Shown here in pieces: positions 1 through 7,307 of a DNA stretch of 8,967 nucleotides; position 1 is the first letter of the stretch, and every line of letters begins with the position of its first letter. Source of the stretch: Prevotella sp. UBA7764 (GTDB lineage Bacteria; Bacteroidota; Bacteroidia; Bacteroidales; Bacteroidaceae); contig DLDU01000056.1 in NCBI GenBank assembly GCA_002481295.1, positions 288 to 9,254 of the forward strand, written 5' to 3'. The position numbers and the translations under genes are program-made. Under the pieces are notes generated by a model, which saw nothing but the letters and a program-made list of their open reading frames with translations, made no database searches and was not told the origin of the DNA.

Positions 1-226
1 TTTTGCTCAAACCACCTTTCTGACCCGATAAAACTACCGAGATGACCACATGAAACAACCGTTTTCATCACAAGAAACCACTGAGATAACACTTCGACCT
101 CAGTTTTTCGATGCTTCGACGGTGGTTTTCTGCCATTTTCACGCTTCCGCGCTTTCTAGAACGAAGCATTTTCCTGACACAGTTTTGTCAAGAATATATT
201 CCACGATTTAGCACTATTTCCAGACT
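1..226. other. Gene-free stretch with small inverted repeats
   Basis: I see no convincing gene here. The stretch lies downstream of the phosphodiesterase gene, which ends at 227 on the minus strand. It holds a two-part stem (75-80 with 123-128, inside it 81-85 with 99-103), an 8-base inverted repeat (111-118 with 162-169) and a 5-bp hairpin (175-179 with 186-190). CTTCGAC occurs twice, at 92-98 and 114-120. One of the stems could end the leftward operon, but none has a clear T-run on the minus strand, so I do not call a terminator. Confidence 0.4.
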
Positions 227-988
227 TTACCGGGCGAGTTTCATGGCCTCAACGGGCTTGTTGGTGGTGATGAAGTCGACACCGGCTTTGATGAAGTTGT
301 CGACATCGTCGAGATCATCAATGGTCCACACGTTCACCGTCAGCCCGAGGTCGTGGGCTTGTTTGATCCATTCGGGATGCACGGCGAAGGCCGGACCGGC
401 ATAGTCGATACCCGACATACCCTTCTCCTTAATCTCTTTCGGCTCCACATCACTGCCGAGATAGCTCACGTGCCTGGCACCGGCAGCCACCAAACGCTCG
501 CAGGCCTTCATGCTGAACGAGATATATTCCACCTGCTGCTCCATGCCCTCGTCGGCCACCATCTTCACTACGGCGTCGACACAACGGTCTTCGTCGGCCT
601 GCACCTTATGGGGCTTGATCTCAAGAATGAGTTGCGTGCCCTGACAGTGCTGCTTTCCGGCTTCGAGATACTGCCGGAGCGTGGAGATACACTCGCCGTT
701 TTTCAGCTTTTTGTCTTTGATATCCTTATAGCGTGCGCTCTCAATGTTCACCCCACCTATTTCGGGATTGTGATTCACAACGAGCTGATTGTCCTGCGTG
801 ATCCACACGTCGAACTCCGAGCCATAGGCCCCGATGTGGTGTGTAGCCTCCAGCGAGGCAATAGAGTTTTGAGCACTTCCGGCCAACGTCCAATAGCCGC
901 GATGGGCAATGATACGGGTCTGGGCCGAGGCCACGGCGGCCATCATAGCCACCACAGCTACCAATACAAACTTAAGCGTCTTGTTCAT
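227..988 (-). CDS. Secreted glycerophosphodiester phosphodiesterase family protein
   Basis: The 253-residue protein has the layout of the GlpQ/UgpQ family, which hydrolyses glycerophosphodiesters to sn-glycerol 3-phosphate and an alcohol, usually with a divalent metal. A signal peptide is visible: lysines at 3 and 6, a hydrophobic core and ASA|Q at residue 22, predicting export to the periplasm. The catalytic HRG lies at 29-31. The metal-site acidic residues fit SEFDV (E58, D60), the second histidine is H73, LEIKP lies at 122-126, VWTID at 220-224, and TTNKP at 241-245 replaces the usual TDKP. Two positions are less typical: AQN (39-41) where PEN is common, and HN (73-74) where HD is common. 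The length is normal for the family. The start at 988 lies 23 bases after the receptor stop with no promoter between, so co-transcription is likely. The exact substrate is unknown. Confidence 0.93.
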   Translation of the reverse strand: MNKTLKFVLVAVVAMMAAVASAQTRIIAHRGYWTLAGSAQNSIASLEATHHIGAYGSEFDVWITQDNQLVVNHNPEIGGVNIESARYKDIKDKKLKNGECISTLRQYLEAGKQHCQGTQLILEIKPHKVQADEDRCVDAVVKMVADEGMEQQVEYISFSMKACERLVAAGARHVSYLGSDVEPKEIKEKGMSGIDYAGPAFAVHPEWIKQAHDLGLTVNVWTIDDLDDVDNFIKAGVDFITTNKPVEAMKLAR

Positions 989-1011
989 TTTTGTCTTGAT
1001 GATGATAAAGA

Positions 1012-4000
1012 TTAGAATTCATATCGCAGTCCGAGCTGGAACTGATAAGGATTTCCGTTGCCTTTGGCCACACCAGCATTGGTGTTGACACGATAGACGA
1101 ACTCCTTGTTCTTTGCGTCGAAGCCTTTGACTGTGTAGAGATATACATTGCCCAAGTTACGTCCCACCCCCCAATCCTTGTTGAGGAAGTTGGCCACATT
1201 GAAGAGGTCGAGCGAGAGGTCGAGTTTCTGTGTCTTATAGATCTTGATACTCTTGCCCAAGTGGAAGTCAAAGACACCATAGAAACCGTTGACACCACCG
1301 TTGCGCTCGGCCACCTTGCCAAAGCTGTCGCGGATATATCGCTTCACGCTTCCGCGCACATTGGGATTGTCGAGAACAGCGTTGATACCATCCCGGAGAT
1401 ACTGTGGCGTGGAGCTGCTGTTGGGATCATAGACATAGGCCAGGTCGTTGGTGGAGACAAAGTCACCATTGATATTGCCGTTGACCACGAGCGAGTAGCA
1501 TGTACCGCCAATACCCGAGAAGCGCAATCCGGCATTGAAGCCCCAGAACGACGGCGAGGTGACATAAGCCACCACCTTATGGCGCCACTGATTGTTGCTG
1601 TAGTTCATCTTGCTCATGTCGCGCGGATCGTCAACAACCATCTTCACGAGCGTGGAGGTGTTGGCCACGTCGCCGTTGTAGCTGATGTTGTCCTTGGCAT
1701 CATTCCACGTGTAGCTCACGCTCAGCTCACCGTCGCGGAAGTAGCGCCAGTCAGCGTCGAGGACAAAGGCGAACTGGTTGACCTTGCCGTCGCTGTTGAG
1801 TTCAAGCACACGTCCCAGCTCCGTGGTCTTGCGACCATTCATCCAGTTCACGGCACCATTGGCGGTGTTGATGCTTTCGGCTGGCACGTAGACACCACGG
1901 TTGGCTTCGTTGGCAAGTCGGAAATAAGGCTCGTCGACCATGTTCTTGTCGCGATAGAGATAGTTGTGACGGGCCAGCGTGGTGTAGAAAGCGGCACCAA
2001 CCTTCAAGCGGTCACTGAAGTAATGGGTATAGGAGAAGTTAGCCTTGTAGATCGTCGGCACCTGCGCATTGCTGCCGTTGCAGTTGATGGTATAACTCTT
2101 CTCCACATTGGGATTGTTGAACAACTCCAGTCCGGGTGCCGTAGAGGGATCCTGACGATAAGCGGGGAAGTCGGGCGTGGGCACGGCAGCACCTTGGATG
2201 TCAACAGTGCAGATACGCGAGCCGTCAAAGACCATGTTGTTCACCATGGCGTAGTTGTTGATGTCGGAGGCGAAGATGCCGGCACCGAGTTTGAAGATGT
2301 CGTTGTGGCGGTCACCCAAGTCCCAGGTGAGTTGCACACGGGGCTGCACGAGGAAGAGGCTCAGCCCACGGTTGGTCTTCACGCCCAGCGTGCGGTCGGC
2401 CGTCTCGTTGTAGTGTCCCTTGTCGAGATAGCTGGCATCGTCGATGCGCAGACCGCCCATGAACGACAGTCCCGGCGCAAGCGTGGTGACAGCCTGGGCA
2501 TAGACACCGGCGTTGACAATGCGCTCTTTGACGCGTTGGGCATTCTCGTCATTGGAGAGATAGATGTCGCGGGCGTAGCGATAGGGTTGCAGGTTCTCGA
2601 AGTTGTCGAGCCCCGTGAAGTAGAAGCGGCCGTTGGTCTCACTGCCATAGCGGCTGTTGAGGTGACTGTACATCAGGTCTACGCCAAAGGTGTAGTTGAC
2701 TTTGCCCTTGGTGAGCAGCAGGTTGTCGATAAGCTGATAGACGTTGTCGTGGAAGTTCTCAGGCGTGAAGCGTTGTCCGCCAAGCTGAATGGTGGTCGAC
2801 ACCTCTTTGCCGCCGACCGTAGAGGTGACGCCCTCCACGATGGCACGCGGGATGTTGGCCGAGGGCAGGAAGCTGTTGGGCTTGGTCTCCTCCATAGAGT
2901 GCATCCACTGAGCCTTGAGCTCATTGGTCATCGTAGGACTGAGGATAGAGCGCAGGGTAGCCATGAGGCTGTTGTCCGAAGTGTTGCAGTCGGAATAGCT
3001 CTCCAGCAGGTTGATAGAACTGTTGTCGCCCTGAGAATAGGGCATCTTATTGTAGTTGAAGTTATCGCGAAGCGTGAGCAGGTTGGTAGGACTGAGCTGC
3101 CAGTCGATGCGGGCAAAGACAGCATCGGTATTGGACTTCTTGTCGAAGGAGCCAAACTCCGGCTGTGTGGTGCTCAGACCGTATTTGTTTTGAGCGATGG
3201 AGACATAGCGCTGGAGCGTTTCCGGCGAGAGATTGTAGCGTGTTTGGTCGCCGTCGTTGCGAATGTCGGCAATGCGGAGCGGGTGTGTGTCCTTTTGATG
3301 ATCCCATGCCACAAAGAAATGCATACGGTCCTTGATAATCGGACCACCGAGCGAGAAGCCATATTGATAGGTCGAGAAGTCGCTGTTGCGCTTGTTGCCC
3401 AGGATGTCTTTGTCGCTGGCCAGCCAGTCGGCACGCATATAGCCAAAGGCAGAGCCGTGGAGCTGGTTGGTACCCGATTTCGACACAGCATTGATGAGTC
3501 CGCCACCGGCACGGCCGTAGGTCACGCCATAAGCATTGGTGACGACCTTAAACTCCTTGATAGCCTCCATGGTCAGCGCGTAAGGACTGCCTTTGCGCAT
3601 GTTGGCGGCACCGCCGGAGATAGGGTTTTTGCTCGACATGCCGTCGATGTTGAATCCTGTCGACGAGGCGAGTTGCCCGCTGAGCTGGTTGCCATTGGAG
3701 AGTGGCGAAAGGTCCATCAGGTTGGTAAAGTTACGGCCGTTGACCGGCAGATGCTTCATGTCTTGCTCAGAGATGGTCGTCGAGGCACCCTCCGACTCCA
3801 CTCCTTTCTTCAGCGAATTGGCCACGACCTCCACTTCCTGGATGTCGCTGGCCGTCTCGCTCATCTTGAAGTTCACGCGCAAAGCATCGCCCTGGTTAAG
3901 CGTGAAACCTGAACGCTTCTGGTCGCCATAACCGATATATTTGGCCGTGATCGTGTAGGGCTTGCCCAACGGCACTTCGCGAAAGCTATAGCTACCGTCG

Positions 4001-4194
4001 GTGCGGGTAGGAGTAGACATAGAGAAACCTGTTGACTCGTTTTTCACTGTGACAACAGCTCCTATGACAGGCTGTCCTTTCTCATCGACAACCTTTCCGT
4101 TGACAGTTGCCAGCACGTTTTGTCCCCATGAGGCAACAGTTCCTCCTAACATCATTGCTGTGGACAGCAACAATGTCTGAATGTGTGTTTCCAT
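1012..4194 (-). CDS. Oar-like TonB-dependent outer-membrane receptor with carboxypeptidase-regulatory-like domain
   Basis: The 1060-residue protein fits an outer-membrane TonB-dependent transporter. Residues 1 to about 24 form a hydrophobic export signal, although the n-region (METHIQ) lacks lysine or arginine. Residues about 28-110 form a CarboxypepD_reg-like beta domain (NGKVVDEKGQPVIGAVV, then TRTDGSYSF and VPLGKPYTI). The plug covers about 115-245, with LPVNGRNFTNL at 149-159, FNIDG at 181-185 and the plug-to-barrel signature YGRAGGGLINAVSKSGTN at 226-243. The rest is a beta barrel rich in aromatic and polar alternation, ending in LGLRYEF with the terminal phenylalanine typical of outer-membrane proteins. 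The GRNF and AGGGLINAVSKSGTN wording is of the Oar type rather than classic SusC, and no SusD partner follows. Family members import large ligands using TonB energy; the ligand here is unknown. The neighbouring phosphodiesterase hints at a phosphodiester-containing ligand, which is inference. Confidence 0.95.
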   Translation of the reverse strand: METHIQTLLLSTAMMLGGTVASWGQNVLATVNGKVVDEKGQPVIGAVVTVKNESTGFSMSTPTRTDGSYSFREVPLGKPYTITAKYIGYGDQKRSGFTLNQGDALRVNFKMSETASDIQEVEVVANSLKKGVESEGASTTISEQDMKHLPVNGRNFTNLMDLSPLSNGNQLSGQLASSTGFNIDGMSSKNPISGGAANMRKGSPYALTMEAIKEFKVVTNAYGVTYGRAGGGLINAVSKSGTNQLHGSAFGYMRADWLASDKDILGNKRNSDFSTYQYGFSLGGPIIKDRMHFFVAWDHQKDTHPLRIADIRNDGDQTRYNLSPETLQRYVSIAQNKYGLSTTQPEFGSFDKKSNTDAVFARIDWQLSPTNLLTLRDNFNYNKMPYSQGDNSSINLLESYSDCNTSDNSLMATLRSILSPTMTNELKAQWMHSMEETKPNSFLPSANIPRAIVEGVTSTVGGKEVSTTIQLGGQRFTPENFHDNVYQLIDNLLLTKGKVNYTFGVDLMYSHLNSRYGSETNGRFYFTGLDNFENLQPYRYARDIYLSNDENAQRVKERIVNAGVYAQAVTTLAPGLSFMGGLRIDDASYLDKGHYNETADRTLGVKTNRGLSLFLVQPRVQLTWDLGDRHNDIFKLGAGIFASDINNYAMVNNMVFDGSRICTVDIQGAAVPTPDFPAYRQDPSTAPGLELFNNPNVEKSYTINCNGSNAQVPTIYKANFSYTHYFSDRLKVGAAFYTTLARHNYLYRDKNMVDEPYFRLANEANRGVYVPAESINTANGAVNWMNGRKTTELGRVLELNSDGKVNQFAFVLDADWRYFRDGELSVSYTWNDAKDNISYNGDVANTSTLVKMVVDDPRDMSKMNYSNNQWRHKVVAYVTSPSFWGFNAGLRFSGIGGTCYSLVVNGNINGDFVSTNDLAYVYDPNSSSTPQYLRDGINAVLDNPNVRGSVKRYIRDSFGKVAERNGGVNGFYGVFDFHLGKSIKIYKTQKLDLSLDLFNVANFLNKDWGVGRNLGNVYLYTVKGFDAKNKEFVYRVNTNAGVAKGNGNPYQFQLGLRYEF

Positions 4195-4250
4195 AAAAAT
4201 TAAAAAATTATGTGATTGTAGTTATCTCGAATAGCAATCCTATTTTGCTG

Positions 4251-4940
4251 TTACTGTGCCTTGATGACCTTGCTCAATTGCTCCGCGATCTTTCTCACCG
4301 ACTTCATCGAGGCCTTTTCCAATTCGGCCTTGCGTTGCGGCTGATAAGCCGGGAAGTAGTTTTGTCCACTGGTGAGCTTCTGCTCGTTGCTGTCGTAGAG
4401 TGAGTAGTTGACAAAGTGATACATCATCGGCATGGGCTTCTCGGTATAGCGCAGATACTGGGCGTCGATGACGAGCAGATACCGTGCCCCGGCATCCTGC
4501 ATGGCTTTTTTCAGATCGGCACGGCTGATGGCGGAGAGGTCGGCACGAAGATTCTCACCCTCACCCTTGAGTACGATATTGCTCACTATCGGCTGCCAAA
4601 GACTACTGTTGAGCGCATGGTCGTCCATATTGACGAAGTGCAGGCCGGTGCCCGCCTTTTGCAGATTGTGCTCCACCACGCCGTTGTAGACTTGATTGAC
4701 GCTGTCCTGCGCGATGTCGGTGTTCTCGGCAAGGAGATAATCGTCGTAGTAGTTCGACTTCACATTGTCCAAGGCACGGATCACCAGCACACAACTGTTG
4801 ACAGCCACATTGTCCTCGTGGGTCTTCGGTGCGGGATCGTCGCTCCCAGCATACGCCATCATGGGGATGAGCATCATTGTGAACAACAGAGCTCCGATGG
4901 AGCTTTTCCGCATAGCCTCTGTTAGCTTTTGTCTCTTCAT
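4251..4940 (-). CDS. Secreted protein of unknown function
   Basis: I do not recognise a family with confidence. The 229-residue protein has a basic n-region, a hydrophobic stretch at about 15-30 and a likely signal peptidase I site AYA|G at 29-31. There is no lipobox cysteine, so a soluble periplasmic protein is expected. After an acidic linker, the mature part alternates beta-like strands (CVLVIRAL at 50-57, RYLLVIDAQYL at 153-163, FVNYSLYD at 176-183) with helices, and ends in a lysine-rich helix (about 203-229). The strand pattern resembles small envelope proteins of the LpoB/CsgG or DUF4136 kind, but that is only a look-alike. M10 is an alternative start; I kept M1 because it gives a basic n-region. 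The gene precedes the TonB-dependent receptor by 56 bases and probably leads the operon. Confidence 0.8.
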   Translation of the reverse strand: MKRQKLTEAMRKSSIGALLFTMMLIPMMAYAGSDDPAPKTHEDNVAVNSCVLVIRALDNVKSNYYDDYLLAENTDIAQDSVNQVYNGVVEHNLQKAGTGLHFVNMDDHALNSSLWQPIVSNIVLKGEGENLRADLSAISRADLKKAMQDAGARYLLVIDAQYLRYTEKPMPMMYHFVNYSLYDSNEQKLTSGQNYFPAYQPQRKAELEKASMKSVRKIAEQLSKVIKAQ

Positions 4941-4995
4941 TGTCGTTAATCTCTATAATAATAGGTATATTGAATATTTATTGATTTTTCATTGG

Positions 4996-5003
4996 CAAAA
5001 TTA
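4996..5003 (-). promoter_or_regulatory. Possible -7 promoter box for the leftward envelope operon
   Basis: On the minus strand this reads TAATTTTG, an exact match to the Bacteroidota -7 element TAnnTTTG, 55 bases before the ATG at 4940. I find no clear TTTG -33 box at 19-21 bases; the nearest TATTG lies only 14 bases upstream. The call rests on the -7 box alone. Confidence 0.4.
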
Positions 5004-5024
5004 CAAACAGCAGATTACAATAGG

Positions 5025-5043
5025 ATTGCATGGGCATTGCAAT
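5025..5043. promoter_or_regulatory. Dyad ATTGCA-N7-TGCAAT in the divergent intergenic region
   Basis: A perfect 6-base inverted repeat (5025-5030 with 5038-5043) has a 7-base spacer. It sits where the -33 region of the leftward promoter should be, about 80 bases upstream of the rightward promoter. It could be an operator for the leftward operon. No regulator gene is in view. Confidence 0.3.
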
Positions 5044-5124
5044 AGAATGATAATAACAAATAGACAAAAAGAATATGCCTATAAAGACATTGTGACAACT
5101 ATTGGCAAAAACAAGCTAAAACTC

Positions 5125-5155
5125 TTTGCCTTCTCATTCTTTTTTCCTATCTTTG
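5125..5155 (+). promoter_or_regulatory. Consensus Bacteroidota promoter (TTTG-N19-TATCTTTG)
   Basis: TTTG at 5125-5128 and TATCTTTG at 5148-5155 are separated by exactly 19 bases, an exact match to the primary sigma-factor (sigma-ABfr) consensus of Bacteroidota. Transcription should begin near 5160-5163, leaving a leader of only about 10-13 bases before the ATG at 5173. This also fixes the start of the downstream gene, because the reading frame is open much further upstream. Confidence 0.82.
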
Positions 5156-5172
5156 CCCAAAAACTGAGCGAT

Positions 5173-5934
5173 ATGAGCATCTTGATTATTCCTGATATAC
5201 ACGGACGGTCGTTTTGGGAGGAAGCCATTAACGACATAGCAGAGCGTCGCCGCGATTTCGACACGGTAGTTTTCTTAGGCGATTATTTCGATCCTTATCC
5301 CGCAGAAGGCATCAATGAGTGCCAGGCCATCATCAACTGGGAGCATCTCTACGACATATTCTTTGGCTCTTACCTGACGTGTGAGCCTGTCTTCCTGATC
5401 GGCAACCACGACGCGCACTACCTCAACAAGGTCTTCGCTGGCAGAGCTTCCGGCAGCCGCAAGTCGGAACGGCATCTCCATACCATCGAGGGCATCTTCG
5501 AGGATCGCCACCGCATGTTCCAGATAGCGTTTGACACAACGATAGGCGGCAAGAAGGTGCTCTTCACACATGCCGGCATCAACCGCGGATGGGTAGAGCG
5601 CCACAAGGATCTCCTTGGTACCGTCAGCGCCGACAGCCTCAACAATCTTGCCAAGAGCGACGAAGGATGGCTTGCCCTCGCCGATGTTGGCGAAGAGCGA
5701 GGCGGATGGGCCAAGACGGGAGGACCAATGTGGGCCGACGTTAGCGAGCACTACGACGAGGACGGGAAGCCCTACGCCATCGACGGCTACGACTACGAGA
5801 TCTTCGCGCATACGCGCAAAAAAGAGCCTGTCATCAACGACTCCTTTGCTATGCTCGACGCCCAGCGTCCCTTCATCCTCGCCGACGACTGCACGATCCA
5901 CGAATACAGCGACGCGGATAAGTTGGGACTGTGA
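5173..5934 (+). CDS. Calcineurin-like metallophosphoesterase
   Basis: The 253-residue protein has the ordered metal-binding motifs of the calcineurin-like phosphoesterase superfamily: DIH (D8, H10), GDYFD (G36-D40), GNHD (77-80), THAG (H133) and AHT (H213, in place of the usual GHT). Members hydrolyse phosphomonoesters or phosphodiesters on proteins, nucleotides or nucleic acids with two divalent metals. The closest general look is the bacterial Ser/Thr-phosphatase or ApaH-like group, but the substrate cannot be read from the sequence. There is no signal peptide, so it should be cytoplasmic. The frame is open from 4765, but its upstream part lies antisense to the leftward secreted-protein gene and across the promoter; ATG 5173 begins just before the first motif and 18 bases after the -7 box. 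The stop overlaps a possible GTG start of the HNH gene. GC content is high (about 65 percent in one 60-base line counted by eye). Confidence 0.93.
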   Translation: MSILIIPDIHGRSFWEEAINDIAERRRDFDTVVFLGDYFDPYPAEGINECQAIINWEHLYDIFFGSYLTCEPVFLIGNHDAHYLNKVFAGRASGSRKSERHLHTIEGIFEDRHRMFQIAFDTTIGGKKVLFTHAGINRGWVERHKDLLGTVSADSLNNLAKSDEGWLALADVGEERGGWAKTGGPMWADVSEHYDEDGKPYAIDGYDYEIFAHTRKKEPVINDSFAMLDAQRPFILADDCTIHEYSDADKLGL

Positions 5935-6539
5935 CGGATAAGAGTTACTGGAAAATGAAAATAGATTTAGAACAGATGAAAAAGTCCTCGAAGAAGTTCA
6001 ACAACTTCGGAGAGTATCTTTATTATGCTTACGCCAACTTTCAGATGCTCAGCTATGCTCTATCTGTACATAAGCCAACTTATGACAAGACATGCTTCAT
6101 GATTCGGGCTAAGGCCTTCAAAGCCTACAAACAAGGGAGATGGAATATTCATGATCTGATGCAACTCAACATTGCAAAAATCAAGGACAACAACTTCTGC
6201 TGGTATTGCGGGAAAGTGCTTTCACCAGAAAAGCTCACGGTGGATCATGTGTTCCCAAAAAGTAAGGGAGGAGACAACGACATGAATAACCTTATCATGG
6301 TCTGCAAGCACTGCAACTCATCAAAAAACAACATGGATTTATTTGAGTGGTATTTCACTGTCCGCCAAAAGTGGCCCCCTCTCAATGTGCTCATCCACTA
6401 CATGAAAAACATCTATATCTTCAGCAAGGAACATAGCCTTATGGATAAGTCTTTTGAAGAGTTAGACACGATGAGCTTGCCCTTCAACTACCATTTTATA
6501 CCTTTGAAATTTCCACAACCACAAGAATTCTTATCTTAA
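5931..6539 (+). CDS. HNH endonuclease
   Basis: Numbered from the GTG at 5931, this 202-residue protein carries an HNH nuclease core: zinc pair CWYC (90-93), LTVDHVFP with catalytic-type D105-H106, KGG at 112-114, the asparagine of NNL (119-120) and the second zinc pair CKHCN (125-129). This is the HNH/HNH_5 arrangement, which cleaves DNA with one metal. The N-terminal 80 residues form a separate lysine- and aromatic-rich region that I do not recognise, perhaps for target binding. The GTG overlaps the upstream stop as GTGA, which suggests translational coupling; ATG at 5955 (residue 9) is an equally plausible start, 20 bases after that stop. The gene is much more AT-rich than its partner (about 37-42 percent GC in lines counted by eye against about 65), a sign of separate origin. 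Candidate roles are mobile-element nuclease, defence, or DNA processing with the phosphoesterase; none is shown. Confidence 0.9.
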   Translation: MTDKSYWKMKIDLEQMKKSSKKFNNFGEYLYYAYANFQMLSYALSVHKPTYDKTCFMIRAKAFKAYKQGRWNIHDLMQLNIAKIKDNNFCWYCGKVLSPEKLTVDHVFPKSKGGDNDMNNLIMVCKHCNSSKNNMDLFEWYFTVRQKWPPLNVLIHYMKNIYIFSKEHSLMDKSFEELDTMSLPFNYHFIPLKFPQPQEFLS

Positions 6540-6650
6540 CGACCGTTGACGGCAACGAACCACAGACCTCTGCTACCCTGCGCATCAGCAGTCTCGTTGA
6601 GCCACAAGTCGCTGTCCTCTTAAATGATACCACAGAGCGGGAATAAATCC
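6540..6650 (+). pseudogene. Possible C-terminal coding remnant
   Basis: Just after the HNH stop, the +2-shifted frame reads codon-rich sequence (TTVDGNEPQTSATL, then RISSLVEPQVAVLLND) up to a TAA at 6648-6650. Codons are mostly GC-ending, like the envelope genes and unlike the HNH gene. No start codon or RBS of its own is visible, and the frame also stays open back into the HNH gene. It may be the tail of a gene whose front was replaced when the HNH gene arrived, or chance. I do not recognise a family. Confidence 0.25.
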
Positions 6651-6665
6651 TGTACATAAATTTTA

Positions 6666-6696
6666 AAAGCGGCTCCACTTACGCCGGAACCGCTTT
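6666..6696 (-). terminator. Intrinsic terminator between convergent genes
   Basis: A 7-bp stem (6666-6672 AAAGCGG with 6690-6696 CCGCTTT) is extended by 3 more pairs (6674-6676 with 6686-6688) after one mismatch, with a 9-base loop. On the minus strand the stem runs into TTTTAAAATTT, so it best serves the leftward gene ending at 6721. On the plus strand it could also stop the phosphoesterase-HNH transcript, though the tail there (TTTGTTATC) is weaker. Confidence 0.75.
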
Positions 6697-6720
6697 GTTA
6701 TCAATCAATTCAGTTGCCCC

Positions 6721-7173
6721 TTACTCGTCTTCCCATGAAGAGAAGCCGTTGTTGTTGCCTCGCTGCCACACGTCATCCCCAACATTGTCGTTGAAGTCAT
6801 GATGCTTGGCACAGATGAAGCTCTTGTCCGCAGGGTTCGAAGCCACTGGAATTTTCGCAGTCTCCTCTGTCAGCAACATATCTCTTAGGTTCAATGTCAC
6901 AACCTCGGTAAGAGGCAATATATATATCTTCTTCAATAGAGATGACAGAATGAGATCCGGAGGCTTATCTCTCATGAGACAATATACAAGATGATAAGGC
7001 GCGACAGGACGAATGGCGGTGATCGGTACAAGGATTGTCGCCATCGTATGAAGCATCGGCACAGACCATCCGTGACGGAACATGTAAAGAAACCCAACCG
7101 CATAAGCATCCATGAACGTCCGTTTCAAGTTGGATGCCACATAATAACGACTTTCCTCTAATGCTTGCTTCAC
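6721..7173 (-). CDS. Hypothetical protein, possibly N-terminally truncated
   Basis: I do not recognise the family. From GTG 7171-7173 the protein has 150 residues. It has a moderately hydrophobic, methionine-rich middle (about 25-65, FLYMFRHGWSVPML then TMATILVPITAIRPV), no clear signal peptide, and a polar tail with an asparagine run ending SSWEDE. Codon use looks coding. The start is uncertain: the frame stays open upstream through AFHATLWYV to a TGA at 7243-7245 without any ATG, which suggests a lost N-terminus or an unusual start. An ATG at 7178-7180 lies in another frame. The terminator at 6666-6696 follows the stop. The gene sits beside the tRNA fragment and its repeats, at the edge of an accessory region. 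Confidence 0.5.
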   Translation of the reverse strand: MKQALEESRYYVASNLKRTFMDAYAVGFLYMFRHGWSVPMLHTMATILVPITAIRPVAPYHLVYCLMRDKPPDLILSSLLKKIYILPLTEVVTLNLRDMLLTEETAKIPVASNPADKSFICAKHHDFNDNVGDDVWQRGNNNGFSSWEDE

Positions 7174-7197
7174 ATACCATAAAGTTGCATGGAATGC

Positions 7198-7258
7198 TGT
7201 TTTCAGACTCTGAAAGCAGGGCTTAACCGAAATATTTTGTTTTCAGATTGTTTTCAGA
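7198..7258. repeat. Three copies of TGTTTTCAGA, two in 11-base tandem
   Basis: TGTTTTCAGA occurs at 7198-7207, 7238-7247 and 7249-7258. The last two are part of a perfect tandem of an 11-base unit (7237-7247 and 7248-7258). They lie on the left side of the tRNA terminator. Such helically phased short repeats often bind an integrase, excisionase or regulator, which is inference here. Confidence 0.6.
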
Positions 7259-7265
7259 TTTACAA

Positions 7266-7303
7266 AATAATAAGGAGTTACATTGCTGTAACTCCTTATT
7301 ATT
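7266..7303 (-). terminator. Strong intrinsic terminator after the tRNA 3' end
   Basis: A perfect 16-bp stem (7266-7281 with 7288-7303) closes a 6-base loop. Read on the minus strand it follows the tRNA 3' end by 4 bases and is trailed by TTTTGTA. This is the expected layout of a tRNA terminator and supports the view that the sequence left of it is the original downstream flank of the tRNA gene. Confidence 0.8.
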
Positions 7304-7307
7304 ATTG

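Noticed and set aside
175..190. Hairpin after the phosphodiesterase gene as its terminator
   Set aside because: The stem has only 5 pairs and is followed on the minus strand by GGAAAA rather than a T-run.
353..1015. A 220-codon plus-strand frame opposite the phosphodiesterase
   Set aside because: It is the antisense shadow of a gene with intact catalytic motifs.
1261..3912. An 883-codon open frame on the plus strand opposite the TonB-dependent receptor
   Set aside because: It is fully antisense to a gene with clear domains. Such long antisense frames arise from the GC-rich codon bias of the receptor; the translation shows no motif, signal or domain.
4416..4925. A 169-codon plus-strand frame opposite the small secreted protein
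   Set aside because: It is antisense to a gene with a signal peptide and operon position, and has no recognisable features.
4765..5172. N-terminal extension of the metallophosphoesterase frame to 4765
   Set aside because: It crosses the consensus promoter at 5125-5155 and lies antisense to the leftward secreted-protein gene. The conserved domain begins right at ATG 5173.
5275..5901. A 208-codon minus-strand frame opposite the metallophosphoesterase
   Set aside because: It is the antisense shadow of a gene with all family motifs and a perfect promoter.
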